Assembly (NCBI GenBank): GCA_964533435.1
Contig: CAZHLU010000004.1
Coordinates: 1-27,162 of the forward strand
DNA: 27,162 nt
From: CAZWIT01 sp964533435
Lineage (GTDB): Bacteria; Patescibacteriota; Patescibacteriia; UBA1558; GWA2-36-10
Reading direction: 5' to 3'
Shown here one piece after another: positions 6,864 through 15,044 of this stretch. Position numbers and translations under genes: made by a program. Positions within the stretch are counted from its first letter, which is position 1, and each line of letters opens with the position of its first letter. Under the pieces are notes generated by a model that searched no databases, had not been told where the DNA came from, and saw nothing but the letters and a program-made list of their open reading frames with translations.

Positions 6864-9800
6864 ATGTTTGTTCACCTCCATACTCACTCACACTATAGCC
6901 TCTTAGATGGTTTAGGTACTATCGATGATTTAATAAAACGCGCCAAAAATAATGGCGCTACTGCTTTGGCTCTGACTGATCACGGCGTGATGTATGGTAC
7001 GATTGAATTTTACCAAAAATGTAAAAAAAATGGTATTAAGCCAATTATTGGTGTAGAAGCTTATGTCTCACCTACTACTTTAGATGACAAAAGTTCGCGT
7101 GAAAAACCCTATCACCTGATACTGCTAGCTAAAGATTATCAAGGCTACAAAAATCTACTCCAACTTACTACTATTGCCCATTTGGAAGGTTATTATTATA
7201 AACCACGAATAGACTGGGCAACTCTCAAAAAATACAGTGCTGGCTTAATAGCTACTACTGCTTGTTTAAATGGACCATTGGCAAGACACTTAAAGGGTGG
7301 CCAAACAGAAACTGCTGAACTACTGCTTAAAAATCTTTTAGATATTTTTGGTAATGATAATTTATATTTAGAATTACAATGGCGTAATTTTCCTGAACAA
7401 AAAATTGTCAACGATGGTTTAAAAAAATTAGCTAGCAAATACCAATTACCATTGATACTGACTAATGACATTCATTATGTAAATAGTGAAGATGATCAAG
7501 CTCATGATGTTTTGCTTTGCATTCAAACTAAACACAAACAAGCTGATAAAGAACGCATGACTTATTTGGGCGAAAATTATTCCATGTATACGGAAGAACA
7601 ATTTGCCCAATTATTTCCTGATATACCCGAGGCTATTACTAACACCCAAAAATTAGCTGATCGTTGCGAAGTAGAAATACCTTTAGGGCAAATTCAATTG
7701 CCTAACTATGAACTCCCGGTCGGACTTACTGCTGAAGAAGAATTAAAACGCCTGAGTTTAGAAGGTGTACCTAAGCGTTTTGGCTATGCTTATAATGATG
7801 CTCCCCAAGAAATACAAGATCGCTTAAATTATGAACTAGATATTATTACCAAAACTGGCTTTGCTTCTTATTTCTTAATTGTGCAAGACTTTGTTAACTG
7901 GGCTAAACAACAAAAAATTGTCGTTGGTCCAGGACGTGGTTCTGCAGCTGGTAGTTTGATCTCATTTTTAATTGGTATTACTAACATTGACCCAATTAAA
8001 TATGATTTGTTATTTGAAAGATTTTTAAATCCAGAACGTGTATCCATGCCCGATATCGATATGGACTTTGCCGACACTGGCCGCGATGCTGTTATTAAAT
8101 ATGTAGAAAATAAATATGGTAAAGACCATGTCTGTCAGATTATTACCTTTGGTACTATGGCAGCTCGAGCTTCGGTGCGTGATGTGGGTAGAGTGATGGG
8201 CTATTCTTATGGTTATTGTGATCAAATTGCCAAATTAATTCCTATGTTTTCTTCTTTGACTGAGGCCTTGGAAACTGTAGATGAACTCAAAAAAATACAT
8301 AACGAAGATTTAGAAGCCCAACGTCTCTTGGACATGGCCAAAAAAGTAGAAGGTCTAGCCAGACACACTTCTACTCATGCTTGTGGAGTTTTGATTACCA
8401 AAGAACCATTGGTTAACTACACACCATTACAATATGCTAGTTCTGATGATAAAACTATTATTTCTCAATACTCTCTCCACCCTGTCGAAGACTTGGGACT
8501 TTTGAAAATGGACTTTTTGGGTTTAAAAAACTTAACTATCTTAGAACAAACTATTGCTGTTATTGAAGCTACTAAAAAAATAAAAATTGATATTGATAGC
8601 ATACCTTTAGGTGATGCTAAAACTTTTGCCCTTTTACAACGCGGCGAAACTACCGGCGTCTTTCAATTGGAATCCGGTGGCATGAAACGTTATCTAAAAC
8701 AACTTAAACCCTCAGAACTAGAAGACATTATTGCCATGGTCGCTTTGTATCGTCCTGGTCCAATGGAATTTATTCCTGATTTTATTAATGGTAAAAATGG
8801 CAATAAACAAGTAACTTACTTACATCCTAAACTAGAACCAATTTTAAAAAATACTTACGGCATTGCTGTTTATCAAGAGCAAATCATGCGTATTGCTAGA
8901 GACTTGGCTGGCTTTAGCTATGGTCAAGCTGATGTTTTACGTAAAGCCGTAGGTAAAAAAATCAAAGAATTATTACAAGAACAAGAAGTAGCCATGGTGG
9001 CTGGCATGGTAAAAAATGGTTTAGACAAAAAAACCGCCCAAAAAATCTGGGACTTTATTATTCCTTTTGCTCGCTATGGTTTTAACCGCTCCCACGCTGC
9101 CTGCTATGCTATGATTTCCTATCAGACTGCCTACTTAAAGAGCAACTACCCTGAAGCTTTTATGGCGGCACTACTCTCCTCTGACCAAAATAATATTGAT
9201 CGAGTAACCATTGAAATTAACGAATGCCGTAAAATGGGTATTGAAGTTTTACCACCTGATGTTAATGAAAGTTTTGGTAATTTTGCTGTAGTAGTAAATA
9301 AAGAAGACCCCAACAAACTTGGTAAAATTCGCTTTGGTCTGCACGCTATTAAAAATGTTGGTGAAAATATTGCCAAAGTTATTATCCAAGAAAGAAAACA
9401 TAACGGCCCTTATAAGTCATTAGAAGATTTTTTACTGCGTATTAAAGACAAAGATCTAAATAAAAAATCTCTAGAAAGTTTGAGTAAGTGCGGAGCGCTT
9501 GATTCTTTGGTTTCACGTGGACAAGCCTTGGGTAACTTAGAAAAACTACTAGAGTTCCATAAAAAAATTCAAACTGAACAAAAAAACGGCCAAAACAATT
9601 TATTTGCCGACTTACCACTTTCAGCTTCAATGCTCTCACTCAAACTCGATGATTACCCAGACATTGAAACTAACCGTAAACTTTCTTGGGAAAAAGAATT
9701 ATTAGGTTTATATTTGAGTAATCACCCCTTTGCCGAAGATCACAAATTACTTAAAGAAAAAATCACTCCTTTAAAAAACCTAAAAAATCTAGCCGGACAA

Positions 9801-10307
9801 AGTGTCAGGGTGGCTGGTATTATTACTGCTATCCAAAAAATCACTACCCACAAAGGCCAGGCCATGATGTTTGTGACTATTGAAGACTCAATAACCCAAA
9901 CCGAATTATTAGTTTTTCCTAAAACCTTAGAAAAAACCTATGGCCTTTGGAATGACGAACAAAAAGTAATAGTTGAAGGCAAAGTGTCTGATAAAGACGG
10001 CCAAGCTAAAATTCTGGTTGAAAATGCCAAAATTTTAAACCCTCAATTTTTACAAGAAGTCAAAGCTGCTAATTTTTCTAAAAATAGACTCTGCATTCGT
10101 CTGCCTCATGATTTTCATAAAAACAAACTAGGTGATCTGAAAAAAATCTTAGAAAGCCACAAAGGCAGTACGCCTGTTTATTTAGAAATTCACAATGGCC
10201 AAGTACGCAAAGTAAAAACTGACATTAAAGTTTTACCAGAACAAGAACTCCAAAATGAAATTATCAACCTTTTAGGCCGAGAGTCTTGGCAACTAACTAA
10301 TAATTAG
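6864..10307 (+). CDS. dnaE: DNA polymerase III subunit alpha
   Basis: Replicative polymerase catalytic subunit, DnaE1 type, 1147 aa (usual ~1100-1200). Domains in order: PHP domain (1-~230, opening FVHLHTHSHYSLLDG, with TDHG and GVEAYVS metal-site motifs); palm/thumb with the catalytic aspartates D397 and D399 in MPDIDMDFAD and D550 in KMDFLGLKNL; fingers with FNRSHAACYAMISYQTAYLK; a helix-hairpin-helix region around 855-885; an internal beta-clamp-binding motif QNNLF (910-914), at the place where E. coli has QADMF; and an OB fold (~980-1055, VRVAGIITAIQKITTHKGQAM). No separate exonuclease domain is inserted, so it is DnaE and not PolC. No SD precedes the ATG. Confidence 0.97.
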   Translation: MFVHLHTHSHYSLLDGLGTIDDLIKRAKNNGATALALTDHGVMYGTIEFYQKCKKNGIKPIIGVEAYVSPTTLDDKSSREKPYHLILLAKDYQGYKNLLQLTTIAHLEGYYYKPRIDWATLKKYSAGLIATTACLNGPLARHLKGGQTETAELLLKNLLDIFGNDNLYLELQWRNFPEQKIVNDGLKKLASKYQLPLILTNDIHYVNSEDDQAHDVLLCIQTKHKQADKERMTYLGENYSMYTEEQFAQLFPDIPEAITNTQKLADRCEVEIPLGQIQLPNYELPVGLTAEEELKRLSLEGVPKRFGYAYNDAPQEIQDRLNYELDIITKTGFASYFLIVQDFVNWAKQQKIVVGPGRGSAAGSLISFLIGITNIDPIKYDLLFERFLNPERVSMPDIDMDFADTGRDAVIKYVENKYGKDHVCQIITFGTMAARASVRDVGRVMGYSYGYCDQIAKLIPMFSSLTEALETVDELKKIHNEDLEAQRLLDMAKKVEGLARHTSTHACGVLITKEPLVNYTPLQYASSDDKTIISQYSLHPVEDLGLLKMDFLGLKNLTILEQTIAVIEATKKIKIDIDSIPLGDAKTFALLQRGETTGVFQLESGGMKRYLKQLKPSELEDIIAMVALYRPGPMEFIPDFINGKNGNKQVTYLHPKLEPILKNTYGIAVYQEQIMRIARDLAGFSYGQADVLRKAVGKKIKELLQEQEVAMVAGMVKNGLDKKTAQKIWDFIIPFARYGFNRSHAACYAMISYQTAYLKSNYPEAFMAALLSSDQNNIDRVTIEINECRKMGIEVLPPDVNESFGNFAVVVNKEDPNKLGKIRFGLHAIKNVGENIAKVIIQERKHNGPYKSLEDFLLRIKDKDLNKKSLESLSKCGALDSLVSRGQALGNLEKLLEFHKKIQTEQKNGQNNLFADLPLSASMLSLKLDDYPDIETNRKLSWEKELLGLYLSNHPFAEDHKLLKEKITPLKNLKNLAGQSVRVAGIITAIQKITTHKGQAMMFVTIEDSITQTELLVFPKTLEKTYGLWNDEQKVIVEGKVSDKDGQAKILVENAKILNPQFLQEVKAANFSKNRLCIRLPHDFHKNKLGDLKKILESHKGSTPVYLEIHNGQVRKVKTDIKVLPEQELQNEIINLLGRESWQLTNN

Positions 10308-10324
10308 ATTTAAATCGATTTTTT

Positions 10325-10333
10325 TGGTATAAT
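10325..10333 (+). promoter_or_regulatory. Extended -10 promoter for the 375-aa envelope protein gene
   Basis: TGGTATAAT at 10325-10333, identical to the extended -10 at 6396-6404 and to that of the small-gene cassette at 16825. No convincing -35 is present, since the spacer overlaps the tail of dnaE. The leader is ~20 nt. Confidence 0.6.
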
Positions 10334-10357
10334 AAGCCTAAGTAAGCTACTTTATCT

Positions 10358-11485
10358 ATGACTAAAAAAGTAAACAACCATAATCGTCTTTATACCAAAA
10401 TAATTATTGCCCTACTCGTACTTACAGTAGCGGCTATTTTTTTGATTTTAAATTTTGCTTTAACTAAAACTACTATTAAAATTTTTAGCCAAGTTGAAAA
10501 CAAAAGCGAAAAGATTATTATCCCCTTGCAAGCTGAAAATAGTGAAAATGTTAACAACGAGGCAATTTTGGGTAAAATATTAAACACCGAATTAGAGCTC
10601 TCAACTAGCATTCCTAGTCAAAGTACCACAACTCTAAGCGAATCTGCTCAAGGGCTAGTGACAATTTATAATAATTATTCCAAAGATCAAACTTTAGTAA
10701 AAACTACTCGCCTGCTTTCTACTGATAATAAAATTTATCGTATTCAAGAAAAAGTAAATATTCCAATTGGCTCTAGCACCACTGTTTGGGCTATTGCTGA
10801 TGAAAATGGCACTGATTCTGTAATGGAGCCAGGTAAACTCACCATTCCTGGGCTTTGGGAAGGTCTACAAGACAAAATCTATGCTGAAGCTAAAAATGGT
10901 TTTAAACTAGAAAGTTTACCTACTTATATAGTTAGTGCTGAAAATCTAGAACAAGCTAAAGCTGAATTAAAAAAGCAAGCAACTAAGCAAGCCGTAGATA
11001 CTATCAATACCAGCTTATCTGACAATTTAAAAATTGATGCTGAACGTATATTTTTAAAAAGTGAAACAATTGATACTAGCTACATTGGCCAAAATAGTCC
11101 TAGTTGTGATTTAAAACAAAAATTTACTGCTTACGGTTTAGTATTTTCACTTACTGATCTAAAAAAAATGGCTGAAGATAAATTTATAAAAAATTTAGAT
11201 AGCAGTCAAAGTTTAATAGAATTTTTACCAGAACAATTTAGCTACGAAATTTCTGAAATTGATACGGAAAATAATTCAGCCGTCATAGAAGTCAATCTAG
11301 AAGCAAAAATAAATTCTAATTCTAAGACTTGGTCTATTGATAAAGAAAAACTTTTAGGATTAGACGAAGCTCAAATTAAAAAATATTTAACCGACGAACT
11401 TAATATTGAAGAAGTAGAAATTAAATTTTTCCCTTGGTGGGTTAAAAAATCTCCCACTTTAAAAGACCATATTATTATTGAGTAA
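10358..11485 (+). CDS. Membrane-anchored extracellular protein, baseplate-J-like in style
   Basis: 375 residues: a basic cytosolic N terminus, a transmembrane anchor (~15-36, IIIALLVLTVAAIFLILNF) and a long extracytoplasmic region. The central part (GLVTIYNNYSKDQTLVKTTRLLSTDNKIYRIQEKVNIPIGSS, then an EPGKLTIPGL-type loop) has the pattern of proteins annotated in CPR genomes as baseplate J-like. The link to real phage or T6SS baseplates is only by distant similarity, and no other contractile-tail gene is present. The C terminus repeats an alpha/beta arrangement ending FFPWWVKKSPTLKDHIII. A cell-surface role is inferred. Confidence 0.65.
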   Translation: MTKKVNNHNRLYTKIIIALLVLTVAAIFLILNFALTKTTIKIFSQVENKSEKIIIPLQAENSENVNNEAILGKILNTELELSTSIPSQSTTTLSESAQGLVTIYNNYSKDQTLVKTTRLLSTDNKIYRIQEKVNIPIGSSTTVWAIADENGTDSVMEPGKLTIPGLWEGLQDKIYAEAKNGFKLESLPTYIVSAENLEQAKAELKKQATKQAVDTINTSLSDNLKIDAERIFLKSETIDTSYIGQNSPSCDLKQKFTAYGLVFSLTDLKKMAEDKFIKNLDSSQSLIEFLPEQFSYEISEIDTENNSAVIEVNLEAKINSNSKTWSIDKEKLLGLDEAQIKKYLTDELNIEEVEIKFFPWWVKKSPTLKDHIIIE

Positions 11486-11487
11486 TT

Positions 11488-11517
11488 TTGACAAATATCA
11501 CTTCTTTAAGCTATAAT
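11488..11517 (+). promoter_or_regulatory. Strong promoter for the T-box leader and thrS
   Basis: Consensus TTGACA (11488-11493), 18-nt spacer, consensus TATAAT (11512-11517). Transcription should start near 11524, directly at the 5' side of the T-box Stem I. The -35 begins 3 nt after the stop of the upstream gene. Confidence 0.9.
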
Positions 11518-11523
11518 AATAAT

Positions 11524-11691
11524 CGCTTTAGACGATTGGAATAGCTACCAACTATTCTCCTATTTGGATGCCAAAAGGCCTAAGTCTAAATAATTAAGTG
11601 TCCCGAGTCCGCCAGCTGGCGGATCAAGGGAAACTTGGGTGGAACCGCCCTTTTTGTGGGTCCCAAGAACGACTGTTCTTTGGGATTTTTT
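11524..11691 (+). promoter_or_regulatory. T-box riboswitch upstream of thrS (short Stem I, terminator type)
   Basis: tRNA-sensing leader controlling thrS by transcription attenuation. The conserved T-box sequence at 11632-11649 fits AANNNGGGTGGNACCGC. Antiterminator: 11634-11639 pairs with 11662-11667, bulge TGGA (11640-11643) for the tRNA NCCA end, then ACC 11644-11646 with GGT 11659-11661. The competing terminator is 11661-11670 with 11675-11685 plus six T's at 11686-11691. Stem I is closed by 11527-11533 with 11584-11590 and is only ~64 nt. It contains a hairpin (11540-11544 with 11552-11556) whose 7-nt loop CTACCAA holds ACC, a threonine codon (11547-11549). A further arm (11601-11631) carries a GC palindrome. 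The bulge TGGA would suit a tRNA-Thr with U at position 73 (inference). Confidence 0.93.
11608..11623. repeat. GC palindrome forming the middle arm of the T-box leader
   Basis: A perfect 16-nt palindrome, TCCGCCAGCTGGCGGA, enclosed by TCCC (11601-11604) and GGGA (11628-11631), so it forms the distal part of a Stem III-like arm. Nearly the same sequence occurs at 11797-11814 inside the 125-bp element downstream, which suggests a dispersed repeat family. Confidence 0.75.
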
Positions 11692-11710
11692 AATTTAAAA
11701 TTAAACATAA

Positions 11711-11835
11711 GTCATTCTGGAGCGTAGTCCCGAAATACGGGACAAAGCGATAAAATCTACCAATTTAAATTGACCTAGATTCTATCGGTCTCCGCCATCC
11801 GCCGGTTGGCGGATGGCGGATCCCTCCAGAATGAC
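11711..11835. repeat. 125-bp MITE-like palindromic element with 12-bp terminal inverted repeats
   Basis: Bounded by perfect 12-bp inverted repeats (GTCATTCTGGAG at 11711-11722 and its complement at 11824-11835). Inside are three more hairpins: GTCCCG/CGGGAC around 11727-11743; CGATAAAATCTA with TAGATTCTATCG (about 11748-11788, one mismatch); and CCGCCATCCGCC/GGCGGATGGCGG (11792-11819). It encodes no protein. It lies between the T-box terminator and the thrS start, so it becomes a highly folded part of the thrS mRNA leader. It looks like a non-autonomous dispersed element. Confidence 0.8.
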
Positions 11836-11849
11836 AAATAAAAAAACAT

Positions 11850-13607
11850 ATGAATAAAGAAGAACAAATTCACAAAATTCGCCACTCACTTTCCCATATC
11901 ATGGCCATGGCAGTTTTAAAAAAATTTCCTGAAGCTAAACTTGGTATTGGGCCAGTGATTGAGCATGGTTTTTATTATGACTTCATTTTACCTGGCAAAC
12001 TCTCAGAAAATGATCTAACAGAAATAGAAGATACGATGCGTGAAATCATAAAACAAAATATTGATTTCAAAAAATCAGCTGCTAGCCGCAAAGATGCTCT
12101 GAAAAAAATTCAAGCGCAAGCCCAAAATTTTAAAGTCGAACTAGTAAATGATTTACCAGCAGATGAAGAAATCACTTTTTATGCTTCGGGAGATTTTGAA
12201 GATTTGTGTGCTGGGCCTCATGTTAATAATTCTAAAGAAATACCTTTAGATGGCTTTAAACTTACCCATCTAGCTGGTGCCTATTGGCATGGCGATGAAA
12301 AACGCGAAATGATGACCCGTATTTATGGTTTAGCTTTTGCTACTCGCAAAGAATTAGCTGTCCATTTAAATATGTTAGAGCAAGCCAAACTCCGCGATCA
12401 TCGCAAATTAGGAAAAGAAATGGATTTATTTACTTTTTCTGACATGGTTGGCTCAGGCATGCCACTCTACACTCCTCGTGGTGCTACTATTCGTCGTGAG
12501 ATTATTAAATTTTCTAATGAATTACAAAATAGTATTGGTTTTCAAGAAGTTCACACTCCGCAAATAAATAAAGCTGAACTTTTTAAAATTTCTGGACACT
12601 ATGATAAATACAAAGACGACATGTTATTTGCCCACTCTCATTATAGCCAAGAAGAATTTTTCTTAAAGCCAATGAATTGTCCTCAGCATACTCAGATTTA
12701 TGCTTCCAATAAAAGAAGTTATCGTGATTTACCTATTCGTTATTCTGATTTTGCTAACTTGTTTAGAGACGAAAAGCCAGGTGAACTATCAGGCTTAACA
12801 CGCTTAAGATGCTTTTGCCAAGACGATGGTCATGCTTTTTGTCGCGAAGATCAAATTGAATCGGAATTTAAAAATATCCTAGGCATTATAAGTGTTGCCT
12901 TAAAAGTTTATGGCTTAGATTATTATGTACGTTTATCACTTTGGGATCCAGAACATAAAGAAAAATATCTAGGCGACGAAGCAGTTTGGGACAAAGCTCA
13001 AAAACTACTCGAAGGCTTACTTAAAGACAATAAAATCAAATTTGAAATTGGTATTGGTGAAGCTGCTTTTTATGGACCAAAAATGGATATTATTGCCAAA
13101 GACGCCATTGGTAGAGAATGGCAAATCTCCACTATTCAACTAGACTTTAATATGCCCGGACGCTTTGGTTTAAGCTATACTGACAAAGATGGCTCTGAAA
13201 AAACTCCGGTTATGATTCACCGTGCCATTATCGGTTCTCCAGAAAGATTTATGGGAGTATTAATCGAACATTATGCTGGCAACTTCCCTCTCTGGCTAGC
13301 ACCTGTACAAGTAAAAATATTAAACGTTGGTCAAGACCATTTAAGTTTTGTCGAAAAACTAGCTCAAGAATTTAGAAGCGAAGATATCCGAGTAGAAATT
13401 GATTCTAGCGACGAAACTGTTGGTAATAAAATCCGCAAATCTTCTCACGAAAAAGTACCTTATGTCTTAGTAATTGGTGATAAAGAAATGGGCTCTGAAG
13501 AATTAGCAGTCCGTGTGCGCGGCCAAAAAGACTTACTAAATATCGACAAACAAAAATTCATCACTAAAATAAAAACACAAATCAAACATCGTAGCCTTGA
13601 TTTATAA
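11850..13607 (+). CDS. thrS: Threonyl-tRNA synthetase lacking the N-terminal TGS domain
   Basis: Class II aminoacyl-tRNA synthetase charging tRNA-Thr. At 585 aa it is shorter than the usual ~640, because it starts directly at the editing domain; the N1/TGS domain is absent and no in-frame extension encodes it. Editing site: H12-x3-H16 and C120-AGP-H124. Catalytic core: zinc ligands C277 (KPMNCPQH), H328 (DDGHAFC) and H457 (IHRAIIGS), motif 2 Arg in FRDE (R306) and motif 3 Arg in GSPERF (R466). The C-terminal anticodon-binding domain runs from ~485 (PLWLAPVQV) to the end. No SD precedes the ATG. It is regulated by the T-box leader and followed after 16 nt by guaB. Confidence 0.96.
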   Translation: MNKEEQIHKIRHSLSHIMAMAVLKKFPEAKLGIGPVIEHGFYYDFILPGKLSENDLTEIEDTMREIIKQNIDFKKSAASRKDALKKIQAQAQNFKVELVNDLPADEEITFYASGDFEDLCAGPHVNNSKEIPLDGFKLTHLAGAYWHGDEKREMMTRIYGLAFATRKELAVHLNMLEQAKLRDHRKLGKEMDLFTFSDMVGSGMPLYTPRGATIRREIIKFSNELQNSIGFQEVHTPQINKAELFKISGHYDKYKDDMLFAHSHYSQEEFFLKPMNCPQHTQIYASNKRSYRDLPIRYSDFANLFRDEKPGELSGLTRLRCFCQDDGHAFCREDQIESEFKNILGIISVALKVYGLDYYVRLSLWDPEHKEKYLGDEAVWDKAQKLLEGLLKDNKIKFEIGIGEAAFYGPKMDIIAKDAIGREWQISTIQLDFNMPGRFGLSYTDKDGSEKTPVMIHRAIIGSPERFMGVLIEHYAGNFPLWLAPVQVKILNVGQDHLSFVEKLAQEFRSEDIRVEIDSSDETVGNKIRKSSHEKVPYVLVIGDKEMGSEELAVRVRGQKDLLNIDKQKFITKIKTQIKHRSLDL

Positions 13608-13623
13608 TTTTTAAGCTCAAAAT

Positions 13624-15042
13624 ATGGAAATAAGAACTGCCCTTACTTACGATGATGTTTTATTAGTGCCCAAAAAATCATCGGTCCGCTCTCGTAGCGA
13701 AGTAAACACTGGCGCTAAATTATCAAAAAATATCAAACTTAACATACCTTTAGTTAGTGCCAATATGGACACAGTGACTGAAAGTCGCATGGCCATTGCC
13801 ATGTCTCTTTCAGGCGGTATTGGTATTATTCACCGCTTTTGTGATATTGCTACTCAAAGCAAAGAAGTAGCCAAAGTAAAACGTACTCAAAATATTATTA
13901 TTGACAAACCTTTTACCGTAACTACAACTACTACCTTAAAAGAAGTCAAAGCCAAAATTCAAGAATTAAATTGCAAAAGCTTTTTAGTGACTGACGATAG
14001 TCAAACTCTGCTAGGAATTTTGACTAGCCGTGATTTAATGTTTACTAGTAATGAAAATGTGCTGGTACGCGAACTCATGACTCCCCGAGCACAACTAATT
14101 ACTGCTAGTTATGACATTAGCCCTGAAGATGCCAAACTGCTACTTGCCAGTCATAAAATAGAAAAATTACCGCTCGTTGATGCTAACTTTAAAATTCGTG
14201 GCTTAATCACAGCTACTGATATTGCCAAAAACTATAATCACAAAGGCGCTAGTAAAGACAGTAAAGGTAGATTACTAGTTGGCGCTGCTATTGGCGTCCG
14301 AGAAGACTTTTTACTACGCGCTCAAAGCTTGATTGAAGCTGGTGTTGATGTGCTAGTAATTGATATTGCTCATGGCCACTCTGAAAATGCTCTGAATGCC
14401 ATCCGCCAAGTTAAAAATCGTTGGCCAGCTGTTGAATTAATCGGTGGTAATATCGCAACTGCCCAAGCTGCCAAAGATTTAATTGAAGCTGGTGTTGATG
14501 CTGTTAAAGTTGGTATTGGCCCTGGCTCTATTTGTACTACTCGTATTACTACTGGCTTTGGCGTACCTCAGCTTTCAGCTATCTTAAATATTTCCCCTGT
14601 TTGCAAACAATACAATATACCTTTAGTAGCTGACGGTGGTATTAAGCAAGCGGCTGATATTGTAAAAGCTCTGGCAGCTGGTGCTGATACTGTCATGATT
14701 GGTGGTCAGTTTGCTGGCACTGAAGAAGCACCAGGCCCAACTTTGACTTACAAAGGCCGTCAATACAAAATATCACGTGGCATGGCATCACTGACCGCTT
14801 CTTTATCTCGACCAGATGCTAAAGAATCAGCTAGCCAAATCACTCCTGAAGGTATTGAAGCACGCGTTCCCTATCGTGGACCCGTGCAAAATATTATTAA
14901 TAATTTTATTGGTGGTTTAAAATCCGGCATGAGCTATGGCAATGCCAAAAATTTAGACGAACTTAGAGCTAATGCTGAGTTTATTCGCATTACCCCAGCC
15001 GGCGTAATCGAGTCCCATGCTCATGATAATGAGGTGCTTTAA
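13624..15042 (+). CDS. guaB: Inosine-5'-monophosphate dehydrogenase
   Basis: Oxidises IMP to XMP with NAD+, the committed step of GMP synthesis. 472 aa (usual ~485-500). The (beta/alpha)8 barrel opens with LTYDDVLLVPKKSSV; a CBS-domain pair is inserted at ~95-205 (FTVTTTTTLKEVKAKI and MTPRAQLITASYDI). The catalytic loop GPGSICTTR carries nucleophile C304, matching E. coli C305. The phosphate site GGIKQAADIVKALAAGADTVMIGG and the flap with SRGMASL and YRGPV are intact. It lies 16 nt after thrS and 2 nt before miaB, so all three are probably one transcript under the T-box. No SD is seen. Confidence 0.97.
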   Translation: MEIRTALTYDDVLLVPKKSSVRSRSEVNTGAKLSKNIKLNIPLVSANMDTVTESRMAIAMSLSGGIGIIHRFCDIATQSKEVAKVKRTQNIIIDKPFTVTTTTTLKEVKAKIQELNCKSFLVTDDSQTLLGILTSRDLMFTSNENVLVRELMTPRAQLITASYDISPEDAKLLLASHKIEKLPLVDANFKIRGLITATDIAKNYNHKGASKDSKGRLLVGAAIGVREDFLLRAQSLIEAGVDVLVIDIAHGHSENALNAIRQVKNRWPAVELIGGNIATAQAAKDLIEAGVDAVKVGIGPGSICTTRITTGFGVPQLSAILNISPVCKQYNIPLVADGGIKQAADIVKALAAGADTVMIGGQFAGTEEAPGPTLTYKGRQYKISRGMASLTASLSRPDAKESASQITPEGIEARVPYRGPVQNIINNFIGGLKSGMSYGNAKNLDELRANAEFIRITPAGVIESHAHDNEVL

Positions 15043-15044
15043 TA

